Assembly (NCBI GenBank): GCA_037976565.1 | Contig: CP137675.1 | Span: forward strand, 15,713,330 to 15,777,329 | Length of the DNA stretch: 64,000 bases | From: Mesocentrotus franciscanus | Lineage: Eukaryota; Echinodermata; Echinoidea; Camarodonta; Strongylocentrotidae | Direction of reading: 5' to 3' | Part shown: piece by piece, positions 44,860 through 55,180 of the stretch | How positions within the stretch are numbered: position 1 is the first letter of the stretch | How the letters are laid out: every line of letters starts with the position of its first letter | Notes under the pieces: model-generated | The model's input: the letters and a program-made list of their open reading frames with translations, nothing else | What the model was told of the DNA's origin: nothing | Databases searched by the model: none | Made by a program: the position numbers and the translations under genes

Positions 44860-46190
44860 AGTATGTTAACCCTCTCTCTGTATCAGTTCAAAGTTCTGGT
44901 AAGAAGCGATTGATTTTGGATTTGCGCTATATAAATAAATATGTTTTGAAACAAAAAGTACGCTTCGAGGATTGGGAAGTATAGCGCTGGAATATTTTCA
45001 GCAAGGAGACTACATGTTTTCATTTGACCTTAAGTCAGGTTATCATCATATATACATTTTTGAAGAGCACTGCAAGTACCTTTGCTTTAGTTGGGAATTC
45101 GATGGCAAAGTTAGATACTTTTCTTTTAGAGTATTGCCATTTGTCCTGTCGACGGCCCTATATATTTTTACTAAGACGATGAGGCCGTTTGTTTGTTGTA
45201 GTTTTCATACATGATTGGTTTCGTGCGCCTTCCTTTTTGGAATGTGACCGGGTTGCTAATAAGTCGGTAAAATCAAATCTGCTCCTTGCGGGATTAGTCC
45301 CCAATGTGGAAAAATCAGTGTGGACTCCCACTCAGGAAATCGAGTCGTTGGGTCTGTCCTGGGATGCCGAGGAGGGTACTTTGAGGGCAAAACGGCGTAG
45401 GGTGGAGGACATAATGTTATGCATTGAAAGTATTATTATAGATCTGCTATACTCTACACCCAGGAAATTATCGTCCTTTGTGGGGAAAGTTATATCGATC
45501 CTTCCTGTCGTGAGACACATGGTACAGTTGAGAAATCGGTTCTCTAGCATAATTATTGCTGAGAGCAATCACTGGGACAGGAAATTGAGTTTGGCACCCC
45601 GGGACAAAATGATAGAGGAATTGCTTTTCTGGAAAGACAACGTTGAGAGATTGAATCTAAGACATGTTTTTCGATACTCTTTACCGCAGGTGCTTGTTTT
45701 TTCAGATGCCAGTCATGTCGGGTGCGAAGCCTGGTCGGCAAAGTGCGGAGGGATCGAGTTCCGTTATACCTGGTCCGAGAAGGAACAAGGTAAAAGCTCC
45801 ACTTTGACAGAATTAAAGGCCGTTGCACTGGCAACTTGGGCATTTGGTCATAATCTGAAGGGCCAAACAGTCAAGGTGCTCACTGATAACACTGGGGTAG
45901 AGGCTATTTTGAGAAAGGGTAGCATGAAGGAAGAATTACAGCATATGAGCATAATTAGTTGACTATTGTGCGGGGCAGGAGATTGAGTTACGAGTTCAGT
46001 TGATCCCGCGTACCCTTAATGAAAGGGCGGACTGTCTCAGTAGACAGGTCGATTGGGATGATTGGGGAGTTTCGATGACATTTTTTAGGTACATGGATGG
46101 TTTGTGGGGGCCACACACGGTGGATAGATTTGCTGACGATTGTAATACCAAGTTACCAATCTTTAACTCTTAAGTTTTTGTGTCCGAAAA
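44860..46190 (+). pseudogene. DIRS-like element, reverse transcriptase and RNase H
   Basis: The RT starts around 44895 (KRLILDLRYINKYV), then FSFDLKSGYHHIYI at 45016. The catalytic YxDD box is not intact: the corresponding region near 45200-45225 reads VVVFIHDW after a frameshift. Next come VEKSVWTPTQEIESLGLSWD and an RNase H domain with VLVFSDASHVGCEAW (Asp), STLTELKAVALATWAF (Glu) and VKVLTDNTGVEAIL (Asp). After a stop at 45960 a decayed NERADCLSRQ-type and WGPHTVDRFADD block follows, characteristic of DIRS elements. Inactive. Confidence 0.88.
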
Positions 46191-46835
46191 CATCTCTAGT
46201 TGATGCTTTTTCGGCATCATGGAAAGGCCACAATAATTGGCTTGTGCCTCCGGTTGAATTGGTTGGGCAGGCTGTTAAACATATTAAAGCTTGTGGCGCT
46301 GTTGCTACTTTGGTAGTCCCAGCATGGCCGTCGGCCCCATTTTGGCCCTTGCTCTTGTCTAAGTTAAGTATGTTCTCAAGCATGGTAAAGCAAGTTGTTA
46401 TGTTTTTAGACCCTACCTATATTTTTGTACAGGGGCGAAATAGAAACTCTGTTTTTGGTTCGGACCGGTATAAGAATGGGGTTCTTTGCGTTAGGTTGGG
46501 CTCTAGATAGGCCGGTCGTCATGCGGATTAATGGTGAACATTATTATTGTTCTATACGCTGGTGAAGATATAATTATGCATGACAGAGCTGGCATTGAAA
46601 CTTTGAGAAGTTTGCGATTGTCCTGCCTGAGAGATTCTATGCTCACTGGAGCTACAGAATGTGATACCTGCACACTGGTCTTGTGGGACGACAGAAGTGG
46701 TTTTACTTCCTCACAGGAGGTTGTTTCATATGCATTTTCCCCCTCATTATATTATCTAATTTGAAGCTTCGCTGCAGAGGGTGCTGGATGCATCAAGGGC
46801 GGGGAGTACGGTGAAGAAGTACAGGCGAGCAGTCG
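46191..46835 (+). pseudogene. DIRS-like element, RH-YR linker and start of recombinase
   Basis: The frame from 46097 reads LVDAFSASWKGHNNWLVPPV, VPAWPSAPFWPLLLSKLS and so on, the conserved linker of DIRS elements, and stops at 46508. The recombinase N-terminal region then starts (LDASRAGSTVKKYRRAV-like near 46780-46835) and is cut at 46835 by the nested element. Confidence 0.75.
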
Positions 46836-47754
46836 CAGGCGCGAAACCGAAAAGTAAGAGGACGTAGGAAGAAAAAGGAGCACGGTACAACGGATCGTCA
46901 TCTTCTCTAATAATTTAATGAAACGTCAAAGCTTCCGCGCTTCGCGGAGGGGGCTGAATTCAGACAAGGATTAAGGGTCGAGAACGGTACAACGAATCGT
47001 CTTCTTTCTCTAATAATTTAATGAAACAGTACAACGAATCGGCTTCTTTCTCTAATAATTAAATGAAACGTCAAAGCTTCCGCGCTTCGCGCGAGAGAAG
47101 GATTGAGAGTCGAGAACGGTAAACAACGAATCGTATTCTTTCTCTAATAATTTTATGAAACGTCAAAGCTTCCGTGCTTAGCGGAGGGGGGACTGAATTC
47201 AGATAAGGATTAAGGGTCGAGAACGGTACAACAAATCGTCTTCTTTCTCTAACAATTTAGTGAAACGTCAAAGCTTTCGCGCTTCGCGCGGATGGGGGAA
47301 ACTGAATTCAGACAAGGATTAAGGGTCAAGAAAGGTACAACGAATTGTCTTCTTTCTCTAATAATTTAATGAAACAGTACAACGAATCGTATTCTTTCTC
47401 TAATAATTTAATGAAACGTCAAGCTACCGCGCTTTGCGCGGGAGGGAACTGAATTCAGACAAGGATTAAGAGCCGAGAATGGTACAACGAATCGACTTCT
47501 TTCTCTAATAATTTAATGAAAAGTCAAAGCTTCCGCGCTTTGCGCGGAGGAGGGGGTGGGAACTGAATTCAGGCAAGGATTAAGAGCCGAGAATGGTACA
47601 ACGAATCGGCTTCTTTTCTCTAATAATTTAATGAAACTCCCCCCTCCCTGCACCCACCCCCCTAGGGACCGCGCCTCGCGCGCTCTGTAAGTGCTTCACA
47701 CGCTTCGCGTGCTCACTACCTCCCCCCTAAAATAAAATCCTGGCTACGCGCTTG
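46836..47754. mobile_element. hAT-like TIR element made of satellite repeats, nested in the recombinase
   Basis: 919 bp with ends CAGGCGCG and CGCGCTTG (inverse CAAGCGCG), flanked by an 8-bp duplication AGCAGTCG (46828-46835 and 47755-47762). 8-bp duplications and CAG-type ends fit hAT. The interior (46870-47636) is a tandem array of a roughly 108-bp unit with GAATTCAGACAAGGATTAAG, TACAACGAATCG, CTTTCTCTAATAATTTAATG and CAAAGCTTCCGCGCTTCGCG, in about seven copies. The right 115 bp are unique and match 21745-21825. Removing it with one duplication rejoins the recombinase in frame. Confidence 0.82.
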
Positions 47755-48643
47755 AGCAGTCGATGTTTGGAGGGAATGGTGTGACAGACACGGAGGGTCA
47801 CAGTGCATGGATAGCCCGGAAGAGATAGCAAGTGAATGACATTTATGTTCAATGACGATGCGCCATATAGCAGAATGGAGACTGCGTTTTTTGCGTTGAA
47901 ATGGCATTTTGATTGTTCTAACCGTTTCCTGGGTGACAGGAATCCGTGTGAGTCGAAGTTTTTGAGATTGTTGTTGGACGGGATGAAGAGGATTTTGGCA
48001 CGTCCGGTAGTGAGGAAGGAACCGGTTACGCCGGATATACTATTTAGAACGGTGACAAGTCTTAATACTGACAACATGAAGGATTTGCGAACATGCTCTG
48101 TGTTTTTGGTCGCTTACGCAGGATTTCTTAGGTTTTATGAAATGATTAACATTAGGCTCATAGACGTTTAAGTTTGTTCATCCCATATGAAGATATTTCT
48201 TGAAAGGAGTAAGACGGATCAGTTCAGAGAAGGGGCATGGGTGGTCATAGCTTCCACAGGGAAGGTTACCTGCCCAGTCCGTATGCTCAACAGGTGTTTG
48301 AGCAGTGCAGGCATTGTTGATATGTCTTCGGAAGAGTTTGTTTTTAGACCCCTTTCTTTTTGTAAGTCGGTACAATCGTATACATTCAGGAAGGGTAAAT
48401 TGTCATACTCGAGATGGAGAGACATTTTCAAGGAAACCCTATATAGAGGCGATAGGGGGAAATTCTAAGTTGTTTGGGCTGCATAGCCTGCGCGCCGGGG
48501 GTGCGACAGCGGCAGCAGAGATCGGTGTCCCGAACCGTCTGTTTAAGAGACACGGGAGGTGGGTTTCTGATTCATCAAAGGACAGGTATGTCAAGGAATC
48601 CCTCATGAACAAGATGTTTGTGTCATTGAATTTAGGGATATGA
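47755..48643 (+). pseudogene. DIRS-like element, tyrosine recombinase
   Basis: The SAM-like N-terminal part resumes at 47763 (VWREWCDRHGGSQC), followed by FFALKWHFDCSNRFL and the catalytic Arg region VAYAGFLRFYEMINIRL near 48105. The second catalytic box LHSLRAGGATAAAEIG (H-x-x-R) is at about 48480, then HGRWVSDSSKDRYVKESL with the His/Trp and the nucleophile Tyr. Stops near 47834 and 48169 and a frame change near 48467 inactivate it. A tyrosine recombinase instead of integrase defines the DIRS order. Confidence 0.9.
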
Positions 48644-49223
48644 CTTGTTTAGTTCCCTCGAATGTATTGTCGTTATTACTTGGGACGCGATGGATCGTTG
48701 ATGTTTAGGCACGGTTAGAGGTTTTATATATAAACAGTAGTCATATGTTTGTAATATTGATATTCCTTATAGGCAAAGGAGCCTCTCTGTTGAAAGACGT
48801 TTGTTGATTATATCGCATGTTTTTGTCCTATAAGGGCCGATGATTTGTGGGGCGTTATATTTGAGGGACCCCGAGAATGAAATTTTGAATCCATGCAGAT
48901 TTGTGGGGGAAAAAAGAATATTGATAAATGAATATCCTCACTCAATGTGTTATGAGGGTATAGGTCCATAGTAAAGGCGTATGTTTGGATATGGGTGTTG
49001 GTGGGATCAATGAGATAGTTGTAGGACAGTTATGAAAACGGCTAGTTTATCTAGATTTGGTGCCTGGAGTGTAGGGGCATAGAGTGTACATCATTTAATT
49101 AAACTGATAAGTTGTGACTTATAATTGTGAAGCCTTGTATAGATTTCAGAGGGCAGTATTGTTCAGCTGATGTTGCACACAGTTTTTCCTGTTCTTTTAC
49201 GACTTGACGTGGGGAGGCAAGAG
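48644..49223 (+). other. DIRS-like element, untranslated 3' interior
   Basis: No coding frame. Lies between the recombinase end and repeat B1. Confidence 0.5.
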
Positions 49224-49512
49224 CGTATAGTGCTTGTCGCTGAAGTTCGGTGCTCCCCAAAAGGTAATAAAGATTATATGTTTACTAACATAGTTCTAAC
49301 ACATGGCAGGTTAAATAGTTCAGTATTTATTTCCGTTTGAGCCTGCGAATTAGTAAATAATATAATTTCCTATTGGTACCTAAAGTGGGTTGGAATTTAT
49401 GTAATTGAGGAGGCGCTCGTGCTTGAGCGCTCACGAGAGTTATACACGTTGAGTACGTGGCGTGAGACGTCATTGACCTTATTCGACGATGAGCGAGCTA
49501 GACGCCGTTTAA
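49224..49512 (+). repeat. DIRS-like element, repeats B1-A2
   Basis: B1 (49224-49355, GAAGTTCGGTGCTCCCCAAA inside) and A2 (49359-49512) joined by AAT. This is the internal complementary block expected of split direct repeats: B1 matches B2 and A2 matches A1. Confidence 0.92.
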
Positions 49513-49992
49513 AAAATAAACAAATAAATACATTTATAACATAGTGATGGGAGGAGGTTATGGTTCAGTTCTGTCAATGTAGTGGGGGTTGATAGACATG
49601 ACTTTTATGTTCTTCAATACATTGTTAATGTATTGATGTTGTCTTGTTTTGCTTTACGGTGTCAATGTTCGACACGCATTTACTTTAATAACTTGGACAT
49701 CACTGACATGATTCATGAATTCTATTTGTTTATTTTATTATGTGTTTGTTCACTTGGAGCGTGACGCCGCGGTGATGCGATGCATGAGGTGACATGATAC
49801 CCATTAATGAATAATCATGTTATGATGGATATTGTGTGTGTACATACATAGTTGATCGCATTTTATAATAATAACATAGTTTTCTTGATTAGAACACAGG
49901 TGTTGACAGGGATTACTCCCCTGATGCCTACCTGGACTCTGGTAAGTCTACCGGTATGCAACATGCCATGCCATGCACAGACATGCTTCGTA

Positions 49993-50124
49993 CGTCTAGT
50001 GCTCGTCGTTGAAGTTCGGTGCTCCCCAAAAGGTAATAAAGATTATATGTTGACTAACATAGTTCTAAAACACGGCAGGTTAAATAGGAAAGTATTTATT
50101 TCCGTTTGAGCCTGCGAATTAGTA
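49993..50124 (+). repeat. DIRS-like element, split direct repeat B2
   Basis: 132 bp, the same length as B1, ending GAGCCTGCGAATTAGTA; marks the right end of the element. 49513-49992 between A2 and B2 has no recognised gene. Confidence 0.9.
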
Positions 50125-50402
50125 TATGATCTTACTTAACAAGGCCATAAGATGTCTCCCCGCCGCAACCTTATCCACGATTGTTATTACCAAAATGCAC
50201 CCATGCAGATGGTACCCGGCTACCGTGCATAAAGTAAAAAATAATGCACGGTCACGTGATCTGGACATTCTTGGACCCATTTTTATAAAGTTCAATATCT
50301 TGTCTTTGACATTTGAAAGTGTAATTAGCGTGTTGTCCGTCTAATCATCGTTGTGTTGTTGGAATATGAAGTAGCACGCATGGCCCCAAACAGTAATTTA
50401 TC

Positions 50403-50818
50403 GTTTGGTCTACAGCCACTTCGTTTACTACCCAATTAGTTTATTCCCATATGGTCTACACCCAGCCCGTCCACTATCCAAATGGTCTAATAATAAATTC
50501 GTCTTATCATTTGGTGGTTTGATGATTGTCATTATTTATGAATATTTTATTATTACATCATATGGATAGTATACACAATGGGCATTAGACAAACTGGGAA
50601 ATAGACCCACTGGAAATTAGACTAAATGAGCAATAGAACAAATGGTTAGTAGACTTACTGGAAATTGGACCAAATGGCTATTAGCCCAAATGGTCATTAA
50701 ACCCTAATGATAATTAGACGATATGATTATTATACCATTTGGATAGTAGACGGGCTGGGTGTTGAGCATATGGGAATAGACCAATTGGGTAGTAGACGAA
50801 CCGGTTATAGACCAAACT
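50403..50818. mobile_element. Foldback element with internal ATTAGACCAAATGG repeats
   Basis: About 85-bp inverted arms: left GTTTGGTCTACAGCCACTTC through CCGTCCACTATCCAAATGG pairs with right CCATTTGGATAGTAGACGGG through TTATAGACCAAAC. The interior has degenerate 14-17 bp units in one orientation. Relatives at 17966-18315 and 33690-33740. Confidence 0.85.
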
Positions 50819-50892
50819 GCAAAAAAACTCTCCAAACTTGCCAAATGACTAGAGCCTTGTGCGCTTTGGTTAATCCAACCTTACTAGACAAG

Positions 50893-51214
50893 GGGTGGTA
50901 TTCCGATAGCGCGAACTAAGTTAAGCTCGGCTTAACTAGTTCACACTTTTATGGAGTGCCTGTTGCCAACTCATTTTCCCTGTACAGATTATTTTAATCC
51001 TGCAATGAAAAGTGCCCAAAAATTTAATTTTGCAATGAAATGGGAGGAAAAGGATAATATGAGTATGAACTGAATTTCAATGAAGTCTTAGGTAGATTAT
51101 CTTTGTCATGAATATTGAAGGAGGAAGATGAAACCTAGCATTCCATAGAAGTGTGAACTAAAATTCTTGTTTAGTCTGGACTTAGTCCCGGCTTAACTTA
51201 AGAGAATACCACCC
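50893..51214. mobile_element. MITE with GGGTGGTATTCC ends
   Basis: Left GGGTGGTATTCC...GTTAAGC(T)CGGCTTAACT and right CGGCTTAACTTAAGAGAATACCACCC are inverted; TTCACACTTTTATGGA pairs with TCCATAGAAGTGTGAA. 322 bp, non-coding. Confidence 0.82.
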
Positions 51215-51295
51215 AAGGACAACAACATTTATAGTGAAACTAATAATGATAATAATAACAATCATGATAATGATAATCATGATAGACAATTATAG

Positions 51296-51846
51296 CTCTA
51301 ATAGAAAGCAGGAAAAAATGAGAGAATCAGATTGGTGAAAGTTTGAATTAAATCTGACAAAAAATGAGAAAGATATGAATTGTTGAAAGATGTAGTCACT
51401 ATACATATGGGCACTCCAAATTGGCTGATTGTGACGTAGTGCCGGACATCTTTCCTTTTTTATCCAAAAATGACTAAATTATCAATTTTCAACATATATG
51501 ACTCATAAGGGTCTTTTCTTTATAGAGGAATTATAGCAATATGCTATCCATAATGCATTTTAAATAGTGTCCAAAGGGAGAAGGCGTTTAGGAGAATCCG
51601 ACTCCCCCCAATAAATTAATGATAATATTGTACACGACAAACGGGAGAGTTGTCCTTGACTACGTCATATTCCACTGACCAATTTGCCAATCAATTTGAG
51701 ATTCGTTTAGATGTATTGATCTCACATTTCAAACAAATTTAAACTCCCTTACCATTGGTCCGATTTATTTGAAACTTTCTCCATTCTGTTTCTCTTCTAT
51801 TTCCGCTTTAATGCAAATGAACTTATCACCAAGGTTGGATTGCCCT
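51296..51846. mobile_element. Partial TTAA-type foldback element
   Basis: The right end ACCAAGGTTGGATTGCCCT is followed by TTAA (51847-51850). The left arm (GGTGAAAGTTTGAATTAAAT near 51333) pairs with TTATTTGAAACTTTCTCC near 51767, but the left terminus and its TTAA are missing. Confidence 0.6.
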
Positions 51847-51914
51847 TTAAACCATCAATACTTATTCTAAGATTTCCACAAACGCAAAAAACAGAAAATG
51901 AGATAAATTTTTAC

Positions 51915-51991
51915 CGGAGATGTTACATAATATGGTTGATTGGGATTCAGCTCCACAGGTTCAGATGTACCACACTGGCCGATCACATCCG
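51915..51991 (-). CDS. SRCR/WSC/CUB gene, first CUB exon
   Basis: Acceptor TTTTGGTTTCAG, donor GTAAAA; phase 1 in, 0 out, 77 bp. Encodes ADVIGQCGTSEPVELNPNQP then YYVTSP, the N-terminal CUB strand with its first cysteine. The next CUB exon begins GFPGRY, completing the SPGFPxxY hallmark across a 9.1-kb intron that now houses the DIRS-like element. Confidence 0.8.
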
Positions 51992-52294
51992 CTGAAACCA
52001 AAAGGAGAGAAAAAGTAAAGAAATCTTTATTCGAGTTCTGATGATGATATTATTCATCAATGCTTTCATTTTACTGAATCACTTGAAGGTAACACCAAAT
52101 TATTGTTGCTGTTGTTGATTTTTCCTTTTTGCTATGTGAAATTGCTTTATATTAATTACTTACAAACAGAACTTTAATCATTATGATTTGTATGTCGTCA
52201 GCATGGTCATCCAATTGTCAGATTAGTAAAACTATTACTAGAGAATGCTTGTGAAAATCTTCTGGGAATTCACGTATTTATTAAGAGCACATAC

Positions 52295-52564
52295 CACCAT
52301 ACACGGAGATAGCATTTACTCCACCACACTGCTGTGAATCATCTCCTTGGCATTCCAGATCACAAACCCCTACAAGACTACGATCACTCAGGACTGATCC
52401 ACAGATACAGTCCTGACCGTTAGTAAGTCCTAGGTATGGACTATCAGAGCATGCCGCGGCACACGTCTGGATATTAGCTAACTTATTTCCTAAATCTGCC
52501 TGCACTCCATCGGAAAAGAACGGATCGGTAACCGTTTGGGAGTAACAGCCCCGATAACCTGGAA
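52295..52564 (-). CDS. SRCR/WSC/CUB gene, WSC domain exon
   Basis: Acceptor CTTCTCTAG, donor GTATGT; symmetric phase 1-1, 270 bp. Encodes a complete WSC domain: PGYRGCYSQTVTDPFFSDGV, then QTCAAACSDSPYLGLTNGQD, CICGSVLSD, CDLECQGDDSQQCGGVNA, ISVYGG. All eight cysteines of the usual pattern appear. WSC domains bind carbohydrate in fungal sensors and occur in kremen and polycystin-1; a glycan-binding role here is inference. Confidence 0.92.
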
Positions 52565-52829
52565 CTAGAGAAGAAAAATGAGGGAAAGAATGTTATGGAA
52601 TTAAAGCCTCAACGGGACGTGATAAACATGTATGTAAGTATGGATAGGTTTACCTGGTTGTTATGTAAACCGTTAGCATGGGCATACCCACCCTCACCCC
52701 CTAGAAGAAGAAACAAAAACCCCCAGAAAATAAACTGTCAGGCTAATGATAATGAGTAAAAGGCCGGGGAGGGATGTTGGGTTCAATGGCATATAATAGT
52801 ATACACATAATATACAGCAGTGAGGGCAT

Positions 52830-52945
52830 TCGTAAGAATTACCCACACAAGGTACCTTTGGAACAGTCTAACACGCCCGATAGCCGAGGGTGGTTGGACT
52901 GTTTCGAAGGTACCGAGTGTGGGTAATTTTACTAATGCCCGAACA
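52830..52945. repeat. Foldback element in the WSC gene intron
   Basis: Arms AATTACCCACACAAGGTACC and GGTACCGAGTGTGGGTAATT pair, then GGAACAGTC with GACTGTTTC, around a centre with CCCGATAGCCGAGGG. It is followed by TGTGTATTATTTGTTTTATA, exactly as after the foldback at 42881-43010. Confidence 0.8.
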
Positions 52946-53126
52946 AAATGATGTGTATTATTTGTTTTATAATTTGATGTTTTATTTGTTTTATAATTTG
53001 ATGTTTTGTAACATGATTTTACTAATGACCGGTCATTATTAAAATTACGTGTTAGGCAAAATAAATGCATGGTCACGTGTACGCTCTCAACCAATCATTT
53101 GATTAGGATCCGCTTCATCATCTTAT

Positions 53127-53345
53127 AATAATAATAATTAATAACTTTTATTATTTAGTCGGGGTAGCTGCAGCATATCAATAGTGCTCTATCTGCGGGC
53201 CCTGCTAAATCATTACCCCAACAATAATTAGTAATAATAGTTATTGTCTTCCCCAAGAATGTCAGTGCCAGACTGGGATTCAAACTCTCAATCCTTGGAT
53301 TGAGAGTCAGGGGAATGGACTACTATATCACGACACCAAGAGTGC
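53127..53345 (-). mobile_element. tRNA-derived SINE
   Basis: On the minus strand 53338-53264 reads like a tRNA: GGTGTCGTGATATAGTAGTC (A-box-like), a stem-loop CTCTCAATCCAAGGATTGAGAG, and AGTTTGAATCCCAG (B-box-like, consensus GGTTCGANTCC). A body of about 110 bp and an ATT/AAT-rich tail toward 53127 follow. Such SINEs are common in sea urchins. It is not a functional tRNA gene because the cloverleaf arms do not close. Confidence 0.75.
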
Positions 53346-53622
53346 TATCACTAACTTGTCTAGCCCTCTTCTTTGTTCTCTCATCTCTCTCTCTGCCCAT
53401 ATCATGTTTATTTTCTCCTGAGAGAAGGGAAACGCACCCCTAATACTCCTAATATCTACGCGACTAAACAAAAGACGGACTTTGAGGTTGATATCATTTG
53501 GGGGTATAGAGAATGGGACACATATAGAATTTTAAATAATTTTGAATAGAGCAGCTGGGTAAGTTTTGTTCCATTTTCTTTACCTCGTATGGTATTACTA
53601 TGAATAAGACACTTGTACTTAC

Positions 53623-53787
53623 TTAAGCAGGATATTGTAGGAACTCTCTCACATGTCTCTCTGAATTCACACTCAAGTGGTAGATCAGAGTTTTCTATCT
53701 TATTGCAGACCGCGTAACCATCCAAGTATGGGAAGTCAGGTTCGGAAGGTGTTGTGTTCCTTTCAACTAGCATAGAGCCTTCGAATC
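53623..53787 (-). CDS. SRCR/WSC/CUB gene, second half of SRCR-like domain
   Basis: Donor GTAAGT in phase 1 fits the WSC exon. Encodes FEGSMLVERNTTPSEPDFPY, then LDGYAVCNKIENSDLPLECE and FRETCERVPTISCL; the Cys spacing (C..ENSDLPLEC....C......C) resembles the end of an SRCR domain. NTT is a potential N-glycosylation site. The start is uncertain: an AG before 53787 (or before 53778) gives an entry phase of 1, but the previous exon seems to leave in phase 0. A small missed exon, another donor, or an indel must lie between. Confidence 0.6.
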
Positions 53788-54070
53788 CTTCAAATCAAAA
53801 GATGAATACCAGACTTCGATCTCTCAGTCTTCCTTGTTAAACATAACATGTTGAATTAAATTCTCATCGGGTTGGTAAAGTGGACACAATATATAAGATT
53901 ATACAGATTAACAAGTTAACATGTGGGTCTTTCCCCCTAAAATTCACTTTACTTATACACGTCCGGTGGTCGTAAGTACACAACCGTTCGAAAAATGAAA
54001 ACTTCATTTATAGCAGATATCCAAATCATTAAGTCAATTTTAAGTACACTGTAGATATATTTCTTTATAC

Positions 54071-54357
54071 ATTCTCAAGAAATATCCAGTCATGTCCATT
54101 TCCAGCTAGCATGACACTATTCGTAATACTCCAATCTTTGAGTATAAGTCGTCGTAAGTGACATTGTACCATAGCATGTAAAGAACTATAGTCGTACTGA
54201 CCATTATACTGACAAATGGTATCAGCAATGTCAGTGTTCCAGTAAGTGTCATCCACACAGATTTGACAATGTTTGCTATCGAGAGAACCTACTGTGAAGA
54301 TGGTCACCTCGGGAATTCCTCGCCAAACCCCAGGTACGTCATATAGACCTAAATCGG
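54071..54357 (-). CDS. SRCR/WSC/CUB gene, first half of SRCR-like domain
   Basis: Acceptor TTTCTTGATGTAG before 54357; phase 1 in matches the signal exon. Encodes GVWRGIPEVTIFTVGSLDSK, HCQICVDDTYWNTDIADTIC and a later HDWIFLENV. The ICVDDTYWNTDIADTICQ block equals the CDDxWDxxDAxVVCRQ core of SRCR domains, and WIFLENV the IWLDDV strand. The exon ends at a weak GTATAA donor (54070-54069) in phase 0. SRCR families are greatly expanded in sea urchins and are often linked to immunity; this is a divergent member. Confidence 0.65.
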
Positions 54358-55180
54358 CTACATCAAGAAACAAATATATTAAACGAAATGCTAATACAAG
54401 TGTTGTTATACTCATGTCAAGAAAGAAAGTCTGTCTGAATTTAATGATTCATGTACCATCAACCGCCCATTTTGCATCTTGATGAGATCTGCCTCCCCCT
54501 CCACTAATGATGACCATCTTGTTCTTATTGTGATGTCATCAGCAAGCTAAAAATAGGTATGGCACTGCGGAGTTATTTGTCTACTCTTTATGAGACGTTT
54601 TGCATACAATAGGTTAAAGGTTACCATTAAACAAAGAACTACCTCATAACTTTTCTCCTTTGTCGTCATATTATATATTGACATAGTGATCAGTCTATGC
54701 CAATCGTCTTTATTTTGTAGTTCTGAATTGGTTCTTTCAATATTCAATGCTTTCAGATTTTTTTGACTAACAAAAAACCAATATTCTCACTTTCTGAAAT
54801 TACTTTTTTAGGGGTGGATGCAGGATTGTGTATCAAACAGGGGGTCACAATTCCATAAACTCTCTGACAAGCAACCAAGAAGAAGAAAAAAGGGAAATCT
54901 CGTTGTGTATTTCAGGAACGGATTGTCCCGTCAATTTCTTTTCTTCAGTTTCTCTCTTGATGCCGCTATTCTTAATTTTCTTGCAATGTAAGCCAAAGTT
55001 ATAAACAGTTCAACTCTTTGAAGATCATGCAAAATATTGATTAGTAACTGTGAAAACTTTAATCAAGAAATATAATTAACTCCTTAAAATTATGTTGATT
55101 CGCATTTGGAAGAGGAATTGGAACGGAGGGATTTTAGATATTCGACCAGCAAGCAGATAAATAATTTTCAAAGTACTTAC

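Larger units (their letters stand above)
43055..50124 (+). mobile_element. DIRS-order tyrosine-recombinase retrotransposon (PAT/Ngaro-like)
   Basis: A 7.1-kb element with gag-like, RT, RNase H and tyrosine recombinase regions and no DDE integrase. It is bounded by split direct repeats in the order A1 (43055-43210), B1 (49224-49355), A2 (49359-49512), B2 (49993-50124). This repeat layout, rather than inverted repeats, is what distinguishes PAT and Ngaro elements from DIRS1 proper. B1 and A2 are separated by just AAT. It lies in the 9.1-kb intron between the two CUB exons, in sense opposite to the host gene. All coding parts have stops, and a hAT-like element splits the recombinase. Confidence 0.88.

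Noticed and set aside
46870..47636. Free-standing satellite array
   Set aside because: The 8-bp duplication and matching ends show it is the interior of one inserted element.
53264..53338. Possible tRNA gene
   Set aside because: A- and B-box-like motifs are present but the acceptor, D and T stems do not close; better explained as a SINE head.
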